A program made the position numbers and the translations under genes. A stretch of 18,796 nt of DNA, from the NCBI GenBank assembly GCA_017648225.1, contig JAGCJE010000100.1, positions 1 through 18,796 on the forward strand. Reading direction: 5' to 3'. Shown piece after piece: positions 7,702 to 16,062 of the stretch. Position 1 is the stretch's first letter. Each line of letters opens with the position of its first letter. The notes under the pieces are model-generated. The model was not told the DNA's origin, searched no databases, and saw nothing but the letters and a program-made list of their open reading frames with translations. The stretch comes from Kiritimatiellia bacterium (lineage in GTDB: Bacteria; Verrucomicrobiota; Kiritimatiellia; RFP12; UBA1067).

Positions 7702-8430
7702 TTATCCCGCGGACGCTCTGAGCACGTCGATCCGATGTCTTATCTCTTCGGTAAGCGCGACAGCCTGCGGGCGAAGCGTACGCGAACTGTCGATTCCGTA
7801 TGATTTCTGAACATCCGACCTGAACGAGTACCGAACCCTCTCCGCGCCGACATCCCACGGCGGTTGCCCCTTGGCGAGAATTCTTCGAGACACTCCTATG
7901 CCGAGACAGACAAGCGGAACGCCCGTACGCAGAACCAGCTGCGCGACGCCCCTCCTGAACGGATGCATGGCTCCTTGAACGGGAGACCTGGTCCCTTCAG
8001 GGAAAATAAGAATATTCCACCCTTCGGCCAGATATGACACCGCCTCTTCAGGCAGATGTTCATCGACCGGCAGCGACGTGTTTCTGACTACCGCCGCCAT
8101 GAACGGATTGCGCAGAAGCGAAGCTTTTGCGACAAAAAGGGTTCGCGGCACCAGCGCGGTGATAAGTACAACGTCTATCAGCGAAGGATGATTGGCCGCG
8201 ATCACGCATCCTCTCAGGCTACGCAAAGATTTATCCGCCGTGACGGAGATTATTCCGAACATTTTAAAGAGCGCGACCAGCGGAATCCAGAGCGCGCGGA
8301 CCACGGGCTGACAACGACGAGGCGAACGCAGAACGATCATAAGCGGCGAGAGCGCAATACCGCCCAGACCGAAAAGTCCGAAAAGAATCAACGCCGCCGC
8401 TCCGCGCACGACAGCCTTCACCCTGCGCAT
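7702..8430 (-). CDS. PlsC-like 1-acylglycerol-3-phosphate acyltransferase family protein of the APE-like cluster (ApeD-like)
   Basis: 242 residues. An N-terminal hydrophobic segment (about 9-34) is followed by the catalytic NHPSLID motif (His81, Asp86) and the FPEGTRS motif (143-149) of the PlsC/LPLAT superfamily. The family transfers acyl groups to glycerol- or lipid-type hydroxyls at the inner membrane. In aryl-polyene clusters an enzyme of this type is thought to help attach the polyene to a lipid anchor. Here it is the last gene of the operon, overlapping the preceding gene by 13 bp, with AAGGGA 6 nt before the ATG. Its stop is 9 bp from the convergent dinB stop, and no hairpin terminator is visible between them. 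A housekeeping phospholipid role is an alternative, but the operon position argues against it. Confidence 0.85.
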   Translation of the reverse strand: MRRVKAVVRGAAALILFGLFGLGGIALSPLMIVLRSPRRCQPVVRALWIPLVALFKMFGIISVTADKSLRSLRGCVIAANHPSLIDVVLITALVPRTLFVAKASLLRNPFMAAVVRNTSLPVDEHLPEEAVSYLAEGWNILIFPEGTRSPVQGAMHPFRRGVAQLVLRTGVPLVCLGIGVSRRILAKGQPPWDVGAERVRYSFRSDVQKSYGIDSSRTLRPQAVALTEEIRHRIDVLRASAG

Positions 8431-9017
8431 GTCACGTCCCTTACAGTAATCCAGCGACCTTCAAGAACGCCGGTAGCGCCCGAAAGAAAATCAACGAACC
8501 GGGAAAACGAAACCGGATCGCGCGACGCGTCGCCCGCCGTCACCTCGAGCCTTCTCCCGGGCAGACCGTCATCCAGAAAAAACGACGCTCCGTATCCTCC
8601 GCCCGTCTCTTCGGCATAGACGTAAAGCCCCGTATTTTCAGCCGCGAACATTTCAATAAGCCCGCACTCGATGGAGTCGTCTCCGGCCGCGACCGCGGTA
8701 TACGGAGACTTATTCTTCGTAAACACGCTCCAGAGACCTGGCGCGGCGTTATACACGGAAGTGCTGAACCGATGCGGCGAAACCGAGCCGTCCTCATGAA
8801 ATTCGTCCACGATCCGGCGCGTCAGCGTATCCTCCCCGTCGCGGGAGGAGAAAACGGAACTTTCGGCCGGAGACTTTTCAACGGCGTTCGCAAGCGCGAA
8901 GAAGATCTTCTGCAGCGGAGAAAAACGGCGACGGACCAGCGGCGGAACGAACGATACATCCGGAATCTCTCCTGGCTTAAGCACGCAATGAGAGGCAAGG
9001 GTAAAATGACGTTTCAT
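8418..9017 (-). CDS. apeC: beta-ketoacyl synthase-like N-terminal protein, chain-length-factor type (ApeC-like)
   Basis: 199 residues. The internal segment RFSPLQKIFFALANAV, followed by FSSRDGE, is characteristic of the short 'beta-ketoacyl synthase, N-terminal' family (PF13723) found in aryl-polyene and flexirubin clusters. There is no ketosynthase Cys-His-His triad, and the protein is about half the length of a ketosynthase. In the Xenorhabdus APE system the ApeC subunit pairs with ApeO as a chain-length factor, and I infer the same here. The start overlaps the upstream ketosynthase stop as ATGA, so coupled translation and close stoichiometry are expected. Family assignment rests on motif memory, not alignment. 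Confidence 0.75.
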   Translation of the reverse strand: MKRHFTLASHCVLKPGEIPDVSFVPPLVRRRFSPLQKIFFALANAVEKSPAESSVFSSRDGEDTLTRRIVDEFHEDGSVSPHRFSTSVYNAAPGLWSVFTKNKSPYTAVAAGDDSIECGLIEMFAAENTGLYVYAEETGGGYGASFFLDDGLPGRRLEVTAGDASRDPVSFSRFVDFLSGATGVLEGRWITVRDVTCAG

Positions 9018-10237
9018 GCTTGACGGAAGATTAATGATGTGTTGACGCCTCCGAACGCGAAGTTGTTCGACATCGCGAATTCCACCTGAGCGGCGGCACC
9101 GTCGCCCATTATGAAATTGTTTTCTCCGCAGCGCGGATCGGGATCGGAAAGATTCAGATTCGGCGCGAACCAGCCGTGGCGCATCATTTCAATCGTCATG
9201 ACGGACTCTATCGCTCCGCACGCTCCGAGCGTATGGCCCGTATAATTCTTTATCGTACTCACAAGCGGACGGGTCTCGCCGAACACCGACGCTATCGCCG
9301 TACCTTCAGCAATATCTCCAATTTCGGTTGCCGTTCCGTGCGCGTTGACATAACCCACGTCGACGGGCGAAATACCTGCGTCCTCAAGCGCAAGGCGCAA
9401 TGCGACCGCCTGAGTGTCCGCATTTGGCTGAGTCACATGGCGACCGTCGGTGTTCGTACCGAATCCGACGACCTCGGCCAAAATCTCGGCCCCGCGGGCG
9501 ATTGCATGTTCCCGTTCCTCCAGAACAAGCGTCGCCGCACCATCCCCGACGACAAGACCGTCTCTGTCGCGATCGAACGCGCGCGGGGCAGAATGCGGCT
9601 CACCGTTACGGCGAGACGTGGCGAACAAAGTATCGAAAACGGCAACCTGCGTGGCGCTGAATTCTTCGGCACCTCCCGCGATCATAACATCCTGTCGGCC
9701 ACACGCGACGGCCTCGTACGCCGACCCCACGGCCAGCGATCCGGAAGTGCAGGCCGTCCCCGTAGGAATAAGCCGTCCCGTCGTTCCGAAATGAACAGAG
9801 AGATTCACGGCGCATGTCTGCGACATCATCTTGATGTACGTGGCGCTCGTCACGTTCTTTATCTCGCGGTTCATCATCACGCTGTAGAAATCGGCATTGG
9901 CGTCGACTCCGCCCGAGCACGAACCGTACGCGACGCCCATCCGGCCGCCCTTGACGAGAGGATCGTCTTCAAGCCCAGCCTGCGCAAGAGCCTGCTCGGT
10001 CGCCGAAAGTGCCATCATGGAGACGGGGCTCATCGTGCGGATGACCTTGCGGTTGTATGCCGCCGGTCTCTCAAACCGGGATGGCGCCCATAGGCATGTC
10101 CGCAGTCCCCTGTATGTAGCAAGGTCTTCGGACGCCTCCACGCAGTTGCGCAGCATTCTCAGCCGCTCGTACGCTGAGCCGACCGAATGCCCCAGCGAAC
10201 TGACGATCCCCATTCCCGTTACAACGACTCTGCGCAT
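9014..10237 (-). CDS. apeR: 3-oxoacyl-ACP synthase, active ketosynthase (ApeR-like)
   Basis: 407 residues, full FabF length. The catalytic triad is complete: Cys163 in TACTSGS, His300 in AHGTAT and His335 in NYTGHTLGAC, with Lys330 also present. The C-terminal FAFGG loop is intact. It should condense an acyl-ACP or starter with malonyl-ACP during polyene assembly. Its place after dehydratase and ketoreductase genes matches ApeR, the homodimeric ketosynthase of the APE pathway. GGAGGA lies 8 nt before the ATG, and the start overlaps the ketoreductase stop as TGATG. No oddities in the active site. The exact division of labour with the other ketosynthase at 11464-12585 is inferred from gene order. 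Confidence 0.92.
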   Translation of the reverse strand: MRRVVVTGMGIVSSLGHSVGSAYERLRMLRNCVEASEDLATYRGLRTCLWAPSRFERPAAYNRKVIRTMSPVSMMALSATEQALAQAGLEDDPLVKGGRMGVAYGSCSGGVDANADFYSVMMNREIKNVTSATYIKMMSQTCAVNLSVHFGTTGRLIPTGTACTSGSLAVGSAYEAVACGRQDVMIAGGAEEFSATQVAVFDTLFATSRRNGEPHSAPRAFDRDRDGLVVGDGAATLVLEEREHAIARGAEILAEVVGFGTNTDGRHVTQPNADTQAVALRLALEDAGISPVDVGYVNAHGTATEIGDIAEGTAIASVFGETRPLVSTIKNYTGHTLGACGAIESVMTIEMMRHGWFAPNLNLSDPDPRCGENNFIMGDGAAAQVEFAMSNNFAFGGVNTSLIFRQA

Positions 10238-10959
10238 CAGAACATTCCTCCGTTCACCTGTATCACCTGTCTGGTTATATATCCCGCTTCCTCGGAAAGA
10301 AGAAAGCGCACCACGGCGGCAACCTCCTCGGGTTTGCCGAAACGCCTCATGGGTATGATCTTCATCGCCTCCTCGGAAAATATCCCTTCGATCATTTCGG
10401 TTTCAATCACCCCTGGAGCCACGCAGTTGACGGTTATATTGCGTCTTGCGAGTTCCACGGCAAGAGCTTTCGCCGCTCCGATGATACCGGCCTTCGCAGC
10501 CGAATAATTCGTCTGACCGCGGTTGCCGATCACGCCGGAAATCGACGACAGCGCCACTATTCTCCCGCCAGTACGCGCCCTGACCATCGGAAGCGCTAGG
10601 GGCTTGAGAACATTATAGAATCCGTCAAGATCCGTTCTGATGACACGGTCCCACTGCTCATCCTCGAGACCGGGGAATGGTGCGTCGGCGGCAATCCCCG
10701 CATTGAGCACAACACCGTACGGAGCTCCGTTCGCCTCAACCCACGCGTCGAGTTCCGAACGCGCGGCGTCGCGGTCCGCGATATCAAACTGCAGAATATC
10801 GCCGGATCCCCCGAGAGCGCGGATCTCCTCGGCCGCAGACATCGCCGCTTCGCGGTTTTTCACGCAATGCAGTACCGGATCATAACCGGCCCTTGCAAGA
10901 TCCAGCGCAACTGCGCGGCCTATGCCGCGACTTGAACCTGTAACTATAACACGTTTCAT
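10237..10959 (-). CDS. apeQ: 3-oxoacyl-ACP reductase, FabG family (ApeQ-like)
   Basis: 240 residues. TGSSRGIG (7-14), NAG (86-88), Ser139, Tyr152 and Lys156 make a complete SDR active site with FabG-like spacing, and the C-terminal ITRQVIQVNGGMF is typical of FabG. It should reduce 3-oxoacyl-ACP to 3-hydroxyacyl-ACP with NADPH in each elongation round, before the hotdog dehydratases create the double bond. A strong GGAGGT site (10971-10966) lies 6 nt upstream of the ATG, and the start overlaps the dehydratase stop as ATGA. A housekeeping FabG cannot be excluded from sequence alone, but the flanking ketosynthases and dehydratase make a cluster-specific role likely. Confidence 0.93.
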   Translation of the reverse strand: MKRVIVTGSSRGIGRAVALDLARAGYDPVLHCVKNREAAMSAAEEIRALGGSGDILQFDIADRDAARSELDAWVEANGAPYGVVLNAGIAADAPFPGLEDEQWDRVIRTDLDGFYNVLKPLALPMVRARTGGRIVALSSISGVIGNRGQTNYSAAKAGIIGAAKALAVELARRNITVNCVAPGVIETEMIEGIFSEEAMKIIPMRRFGKPEEVAAVVRFLLSEEAGYITRQVIQVNGGMF

Positions 10960-11423
10960 GAATATACCTCCAAACTCTCGAACGTCACATCTCCTTCCGG
11001 CTGAAAAGCCGTCATTTGGGCAGAAGCCACAATCTCCCCTGAATCATCCTTAATCGTGCAGTCGAACGAACCGAACGACTCATCCTGATAAACGCAGACT
11101 GCGGACACCCTGTATCGCCCGCCTTTTTTGAAATACGGTATCGAGATTTCAAGTTTACGTGAACCGAGCACAAAACCGAGTTTCGGTTCAAGCCCCCGCC
11201 CGCGTCGCAGAAATCCGATGCACAGCGCCATCGACTGCGCCATGTACTCTAGAGCGACACACCCCGGAACTCCGTCGCATTCCGGAACAAAAAAAGGCGA
11301 ATCGCGGGTAACGTCTACCCACGTATCCACCCTGTCGGTGCAGGTCGGAACTTCATACCCCGACAGCAAAATCATCGGATGCGCCTGAGGCAACAGAGAT
11401 TCTAGGCTCTCGCTTTCGTTCAT
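10956..11423 (-). CDS. apeP: hotdog-fold 3-hydroxyacyl-ACP dehydratase (ApeP-like)
   Basis: 155 residues. LLPQAHPMILL near the start carries the presumed catalytic His15, and GVPGCVALEYMAQSMA carries the presumed Glu59 on the central hotdog helix. This is the ApeP pattern: the GHFPG His of FabZ/FabA is absent (FFVPECDGVPG) and the His sits in the N-terminal LPxxHPMxLL motif. It should dehydrate 3-hydroxyacyl-ACP to the trans-enoyl-ACP. Without an enoyl reductase in the cluster, repeated rounds would give a conjugated polyene. The gene has its own promoter in the only real gap of the cluster and a start codon that coincides with the predicted transcription start. Thioesterase activity is an alternative for this fold but less likely here. 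Confidence 0.85.
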   Translation of the reverse strand: MNESESLESLLPQAHPMILLSGYEVPTCTDRVDTWVDVTRDSPFFVPECDGVPGCVALEYMAQSMALCIGFLRRGRGLEPKLGFVLGSRKLEISIPYFKKGGRYRVSAVCVYQDESFGSFDCTIKDDSGEIVASAQMTAFQPEGDVTFESLEVYS

Positions 11424-11429
11424 CGTTCA

Positions 11430-11458
11430 ATTATACTATTTAAACATTCTGGATACAA
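11430..11458 (-). promoter_or_regulatory. internal promoter for apeP-apeQ-apeR-apeC-plsC, leaderless
   Basis: TTGTAT (11458-11453) and TATAAT (11435-11430) are separated by exactly 17 bp. The ATG of the dehydratase at 11423 follows after 6 nt (TGAACG), so +1 falls on the A of the start codon. The promoter fills the 40-bp gap between the upstream ketosynthase stop and this gene. No ribosome binding site is present. Confidence 0.7.
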
Positions 11459-11463
11459 CAGAC

Positions 11464-12585
11464 TCAGACGGAAGACAATATCACGGTCGCGTCGCTGCCG
11501 CCGAACGCGAATGAATTCGTCATAGCCACCCGAACAGGCGATTCGTCGCCGAGGAACGGCACTCTGAACGGCGCGATTTCACGATCGACGGAAGGCGAAC
11601 AATGCGGAGGCATTCCGCGGCCTCGCCTAAGCGCTATCCAGCAGACGGCCGTTTCAATCGCGCCGGCCGCCCCTAGACAGTGTCCCGTAAGCGGCTTGGT
11701 CGACGATGCGGCGATCCTGTCTCCGAAAACCCTTCTGACTGCCGCGCATTCCATGGAATCGTTGTACGTCGTACCGGTTCCGTGAAGATTCACATAGTCC
11801 ACATCCTCCGGCGCAAGTCCAGCATCGGCCAAAGCGTTGCGCATCGACAACTCGGCGCCGACTCCGTCGGGATCCGGAGCCGTAAGGTGATAGGCGTCAG
11901 AACTTTCGCCCACTCCCGCAAGAGCAATCCCGCGCTCGTTCTCTCCGGCGCGGCGAAGAATAAAGAGCGCCGCGCCCTCGCCGAGATTGATGCCGTCACG
12001 CCGAGCGTCAAGCGGCCTCGTCAATACGGGCGAAATCGCCTCAAGAGCATGAAAGCCCTCGACGACTGTGCGCGTATACGCGTCCGCGCCGCCCGCCACG
12101 ACAGCATCGCAAAGACCGGCCTCCAAAAGTCTGCGAGCCGAAGCGAACACTTTAGCGCTCGATGAACAGGCGGTGGAAACGGACCACGCGGGACCGCCGA
12201 TCCCCCATCTTTCCTTCATCCGCAGCGCAGGATACGCCATATTGATCTTGTCGGGATTGTCGGTAAATTCCTCCATAGTCGAATTGCTCGTTCCGATGAC
12301 CGCCCCGATACGTGAAGACGGCACCTTCAGACGAAGCTCTTCAAGCGGAGCTTCAAGCTGCGACATTGCGGCGTCGACGAGAGCGGCTATTCTTGTCGGG
12401 GCAGCATTGAATTCGTTATCGCCCAGCGGAGCGAACCCGAACAGCGTCCGCTCCCCTCCGGCAAGGTTATCCAGACACCTCATACCCGAAGTGTCGCCGG
12501 CAAAAAGCCGCGATTCGTTTTCCGCGACACTGACGCCGAGCGCGGAAACCACACCAAGATGCGTCAACAAAAAGCGCTCTCGCAT
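11464..12585 (-). CDS. apeO: 3-oxoacyl-ACP synthase, active ketosynthase (ApeO-like)
   Basis: 373 residues from the ATG at 12585. Complete triad: Cys140 in STACSSSAK, His268 in LHGTGT and His302 in KPLTGHCLGAAG. The protein is slightly shorter than FabF and more diverged at the N-terminus (LLTHLGVVSALG), as in the ApeO group. In the Xenorhabdus APE pathway ApeO is the elongating ketosynthase that pairs with the ApeC chain-length factor. The chosen start overlaps the exporter stop as TAATG and has AAAGGGGG 5 nt upstream. An in-frame ATG at 12603 lies 18 nt earlier inside the exporter gene with the ribosome site behind it, so it is disfavoured. Its stop at 11464 is followed by the internal promoter for the second half of the cluster. 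Confidence 0.9.
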   Translation of the reverse strand: MRERFLLTHLGVVSALGVSVAENESRLFAGDTSGMRCLDNLAGGERTLFGFAPLGDNEFNAAPTRIAALVDAAMSQLEAPLEELRLKVPSSRIGAVIGTSNSTMEEFTDNPDKINMAYPALRMKERWGIGGPAWSVSTACSSSAKVFASARRLLEAGLCDAVVAGGADAYTRTVVEGFHALEAISPVLTRPLDARRDGINLGEGAALFILRRAGENERGIALAGVGESSDAYHLTAPDPDGVGAELSMRNALADAGLAPEDVDYVNLHGTGTTYNDSMECAAVRRVFGDRIAASSTKPLTGHCLGAAGAIETAVCWIALRRGRGMPPHCSPSVDREIAPFRVPFLGDESPVRVAMTNSFAFGGSDATVILSSV

Positions 12586-15506
12586 TAACGCCCCCTTTCC
12601 CATTTAAACCATTGATGCGGATATGCGCTGACGACCCCGTAAAGAACATCAGCGTACACCTTGATCATAACATCGAGATTTTCCGTCGGAAGCCTTCGGA
12701 TGACTGCACGATACCGACGGCCGCCCTCGGAAACGCAGGCCGCAAAATATACCGGATGCCCAAGCGCGCGCGCGAAACGGAAAGCTCCTTCCGAAAGTTC
12801 TATCTCCCCTGATCCGAACCTCACCTTCCTCTTCCGGCCCGCGCCTCGATCCCCCGCCATCACGAGACAGTCTCCCGCGTCGATCAGATCCCCGGCAGTA
12901 AATACGGTTTCCGGACCGAAGGAGGAGATGGGATGAATCGTTACCTTTTCGCGTTTTGCATGGCGAAGGTAAAACCGATTGAAAACCGACGTGCGCTCGA
13001 ACTCCATCCATGCGTGAAACGCGACATCGCACGTTCCCAATGCGGAAAGAACCTCTACCGTTCCGCAATGGGACGACAAAACAAACACTCCGCGTTTTGC
13101 GGCGACATCGTCGATAAACCGCCGCGCGTCGCTCGACCCGTCGGTCTCGACGACGGGCATATTCGAACCGTTCGCCATCACGACAAGCTTATCGGCCAGA
13201 GAATGCGTAAACGCGATGACTTTTCGCGGCGACGGGGACGCGCGGCGGACATCCCTCGAGAAAAGCCACATAAAAAAACCGAAGCACCCGGCAAAAGCGT
13301 GCAAAACCATGAGCCCGAATATGCGGTAAACCGCAAAAAGAACCTCAAGCCCGATCGGGGACGCGCCATGCTCCGTCGCAGGTTCAGGATCGGGTACGGT
13401 CGCAAGCGCACAGAAAAATGCGACGGGAAGCCCTACCGCAAGAACAGAGCCAAACGCGTTCACGGCGGGAAATGAAACAAACGACAGGGCTCCGAATCCG
13501 ACAACGCTCGTCAGCAGCGAACAGATCGCGGGCTTGAGCGCGGCTCTCCCTCCGTTGTGCAGGAAAACCGTATAATCGACCCCCGTGCCGAGAAGAATAA
13601 ACGAGGCCAGCAGATGAAAAAGGGTCACGTTTTCTTCGGCAAAACCCAAAACTCCGAGAACCGCGAGAAGCGCCGCGAGCGAAGGAAAAATAACGCGTAT
13701 CGCGCGACAACGGCATAAAACCAGAAGCGCCAAGAACATAACCGCCATTGAAATGACAAGTCGGACTCCAGTCTCATCTGCCAGCTCCGAAAGCATTCCG
13801 GCCAGGATACTCTTCAGATGATAAAATCTGACGCCCTCGGGAAGCTCCGCCTCAGGAGCGGGAGCTGAGGGAATCAGAAGATTGTCGCCGCTTATAAACG
13901 CCGACGCGAACGCCGGGACATCATTCCATTGCCACGGCCGCGGCGACGGATGAGTCACGAGCGATCCGACGCCGAGATTCTCACGCTGACGATCACCGTG
14001 TTCCGCATAGAGTCTGACGATGTTTTCATAATTTTTCATGCGCCTTTCAAACGCGGGAAGAAAACCCGAAAGACGGGGCACCGCGTCCGAAAGCCCAAGC
14101 GAAGATTCCCGCTCAAGAAGATTTTCCAGACTCCCGTCGCCTGATATGACCAAAAAACCGCACGATTCGTCGTTCAGTCCGCTCAACTCGGCAAGAATCT
14201 TTTCCGACTCCGCAAGTTCCGCGGAAGGACGGTAAATCGCGGCAGGATCGGTCGCGAACCTCGCGCGGCAGGCTCCGAAAACGGAAATCAAAATCAACGC
14301 CGCCAGAGCCGGGACCGCCAAGGGGATTCTGACGGGACGCGAATCGGACATATGGTCGCATCGCGACGGACGAGGGTAGCAGACAAGCACATAAGCCAAC
14401 GCGGCAGCAAGACCGGTTCCGAGAAAAACCGCAGACTGGCGAAGAACCGGAAGAGAAGAAAGCAACAAAGGCAACAGGCTTATCTCGGTAGTGACAAAGG
14501 AAATAATAAGGTTACGCCTCGTTTTAGCGCATTCGGCGCCGTCCTGAAGAAGCCAGTGAAAGGAATAATCAACAACAAGCCCCAGAACCGTCGTCCCGAA
14601 AACAAACGTCATGACGTGGACAGTTGAAAACAGGATCAATGACGCCGCGGCGCCTGCAAGAGCCGCGACTCCCAGCAATCCAGCCAAAAGAGGAAGCCAT
14701 TTAAACGAACGAAAAACCACAGTCGAAAGCAGCACGATAAACAATGTGGATATCAGGGTAAGCCAATTAATTTCAGTTTTGCACCTGCCGGCCGTAAACG
14801 CCGTATGAAGAGGGACTCCGCATACGTTTATCGAGACGGACGGCTTGCGCGCCTCTGCGAAAATCTCATCGAGACGCTCTTTAAACGCAATCAACGCGTC
14901 AGGATCGTCGGCCATCTCCCGCTTTAATTCAACGATTATAAGGATATAGAAAACCCCATCACGCGACGCCGTCAACACCCCATCCAACTGAGTCCACCCG
15001 GAATATGAAACCGGGAGCGACTTTACAAACCCGTCCGTGAGGCAGAAGGGATCCTCCTCCGGAGACAATAAGGGAGGCACGGGAGAAGCATAATATCTGC
15101 GAAGGGCGGCGCGGGCTATCTTTCGTCTCCCTTCAGCCGTTTCAAGCAGACGCTCATCATGCGGCGACACAAGGCCGGCACGATGTTCGCGGCAGAGTTC
15201 AAGCAGCGTTGAAAACGCCGACCCGTCAAAACGATACCGAATTGAAGCACATTCGTTGACAGGAAGACGCCGAACAAGATCATCCGCGGCGGCCCTTGCC
15301 GCCGCCGCGTCGACGGACGAAACCATGATCGGCACAAGGCATGACGAGTGCTCGCGAACAGCCTCTGGGACCGTTTCCGCAGACGTGCCGACGATGTCGT
15401 ATAATGATGTTTTAAAGCGGACGGACCTGCAAAAAAAAACCGATGCGCAGACGACAGCCAACGCGACGGGAACGGCAAACGCCGCAAATATACGTCTAAC
15501 GGACAC
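12585..15506 (-). CDS. apeM: MMPL/RND-family exporter fused to a C-terminal lipid A-type acyltransferase
   Basis: 973 residues. Residues 1 to about 740 form a duplicated RND/MMPL transporter: a first helix near 5-27, a periplasmic loop, a helix bundle with VDYSFHW, then a second loop and a bundle with GVDYTVFL. The paired D-Y motifs are the proton-relay region. From about 763 onward comes an LPLAT domain of the LpxL/HtrB type: SSHCGTVE (His813, Glu818, an HxxxxE motif), AGDRG near 885, and PHQWFKW at the end. Known APE exporters of this family move the lipid-linked polyene toward the outer membrane, and the acyltransferase would add it to, or build, the lipid anchor. Fusion would couple lipidation and export (inference). 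The GTG start has a perfect AAGGAG 7 nt upstream and overlaps the LolA-like stop by 11 bp. Confidence 0.9.
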   Translation of the reverse strand: MSVRRIFAAFAVPVALAVVCASVFFCRSVRFKTSLYDIVGTSAETVPEAVREHSSCLVPIMVSSVDAAAARAAADDLVRRLPVNECASIRYRFDGSAFSTLLELCREHRAGLVSPHDERLLETAEGRRKIARAALRRYYASPVPPLLSPEEDPFCLTDGFVKSLPVSYSGWTQLDGVLTASRDGVFYILIIVELKREMADDPDALIAFKERLDEIFAEARKPSVSINVCGVPLHTAFTAGRCKTEINWLTLISTLFIVLLSTVVFRSFKWLPLLAGLLGVAALAGAAASLILFSTVHVMTFVFGTTVLGLVVDYSFHWLLQDGAECAKTRRNLIISFVTTEISLLPLLLSSLPVLRQSAVFLGTGLAAALAYVLVCYPRPSRCDHMSDSRPVRIPLAVPALAALILISVFGACRARFATDPAAIYRPSAELAESEKILAELSGLNDESCGFLVISGDGSLENLLERESSLGLSDAVPRLSGFLPAFERRMKNYENIVRLYAEHGDRQRENLGVGSLVTHPSPRPWQWNDVPAFASAFISGDNLLIPSAPAPEAELPEGVRFYHLKSILAGMLSELADETGVRLVISMAVMFLALLVLCRCRAIRVIFPSLAALLAVLGVLGFAEENVTLFHLLASFILLGTGVDYTVFLHNGGRAALKPAICSLLTSVVGFGALSFVSFPAVNAFGSVLAVGLPVAFFCALATVPDPEPATEHGASPIGLEVLFAVYRIFGLMVLHAFAGCFGFFMWLFSRDVRRASPSPRKVIAFTHSLADKLVVMANGSNMPVVETDGSSDARRFIDDVAAKRGVFVLSSHCGTVEVLSALGTCDVAFHAWMEFERTSVFNRFYLRHAKREKVTIHPISSFGPETVFTAGDLIDAGDCLVMAGDRGAGRKRKVRFGSGEIELSEGAFRFARALGHPVYFAACVSEGGRRYRAVIRRLPTENLDVMIKVYADVLYGVVSAYPHQWFKWERGR

Positions 15507-16062
15507 GAGGCAACTCCTTGAACTGGATTACCGAAATACCGCCATCCTTCGTCTTGAACACGGCCGATTCCAGTTTCGCGTTCCCTTCAAGCGTCGCAGA
15601 AGAGAAAAGACGACGCATGGCGCGGTTTTCCGGCTTCATCTCAAGACTCCAGACGCCGTCGGGCCGAATATCGACATTCATCTCGAAAAGACCGTCAAAC
15701 GCGTCGGCGTTACCCCGGGCAAAGGAATCCGTACGTTTGCGGATTTCACGATAATAAGGAAGATCGTCAAGATTTTTAACGCGCTCGCCGTCCTCATCGA
15801 GAAACACCATAGCGTTAGTGGTCATGGAGACAGAGGAAACAAAGGGATGCAAAACCTTCCATTCAATGCGATTACCGATAACGCATTCTACGGTCCCCGT
15901 GGTAGAGAGAGTCCGTACGGAACCTGCAAAACGGCGTTCCATCGTCCATACGGCTCTCGAATCAAGCGCCCGACGAAGCGCGCAAACGCACGAATCCGGA
16001 ATTTCGGCCGCCGCCGCACAACCGCAGGCGAAAACGGCCCCGATGAACCATATACGTTTCAT
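15496..16062 (-). CDS. apeL: LolA-like outer-membrane lipoprotein-sorting family protein (ApeL-like)
   Basis: 188 residues. The first about 20 residues form a signal peptide (KR, hydrophobic WFIGAVFA, then CGCAAAAE). Cleavage by signal peptidase I after the alanines looks more likely than lipidation, although Cys residues are near. The body (TGTVECVIGNRIEWKV, then repeated short strands, ending VIQFKELPRVR) resembles the LolA-like half-barrel proteins of APE clusters, which carry lipids across the periplasm. It sits directly before the exporter gene, consistent with a shared transport pathway. The start overlaps the previous stop as ATGA. Sequence similarity in this family is low, so the assignment leans on length, signal peptide and position. 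Confidence 0.75.
   Translation of the reverse strand: MKRIWFIGAVFACGCAAAAEIPDSCVCALRRALDSRAVWTMERRFAGSVRTLSTTGTVECVIGNRIEWKVLHPFVSSVSMTTNAMVFLDEDGERVKNLDDLPYYREIRKRTDSFARGNADAFDGLFEMNVDIRPDGVWSLEMKPENRAMRRLFSSATLEGNAKLESAVFKTKDGGISVIQFKELPRVR
15514..15519 (-). promoter_or_regulatory. ribosome binding site that fixes the GTG start of the exporter fusion
   Basis: AAGGAG on the minus strand lies 7 nt before GTG 15506-15504, inside the end of the LolA-like gene. No ATG is available near this point, so the GTG start is well supported. Confidence 0.75.

Noticed and set aside
12583..12603. ATG at 12603 as start of the ketosynthase
   Set aside because: The AAAGGGGG site lies downstream of it and points to the ATG at 12585, which overlaps the exporter stop as TAATG.
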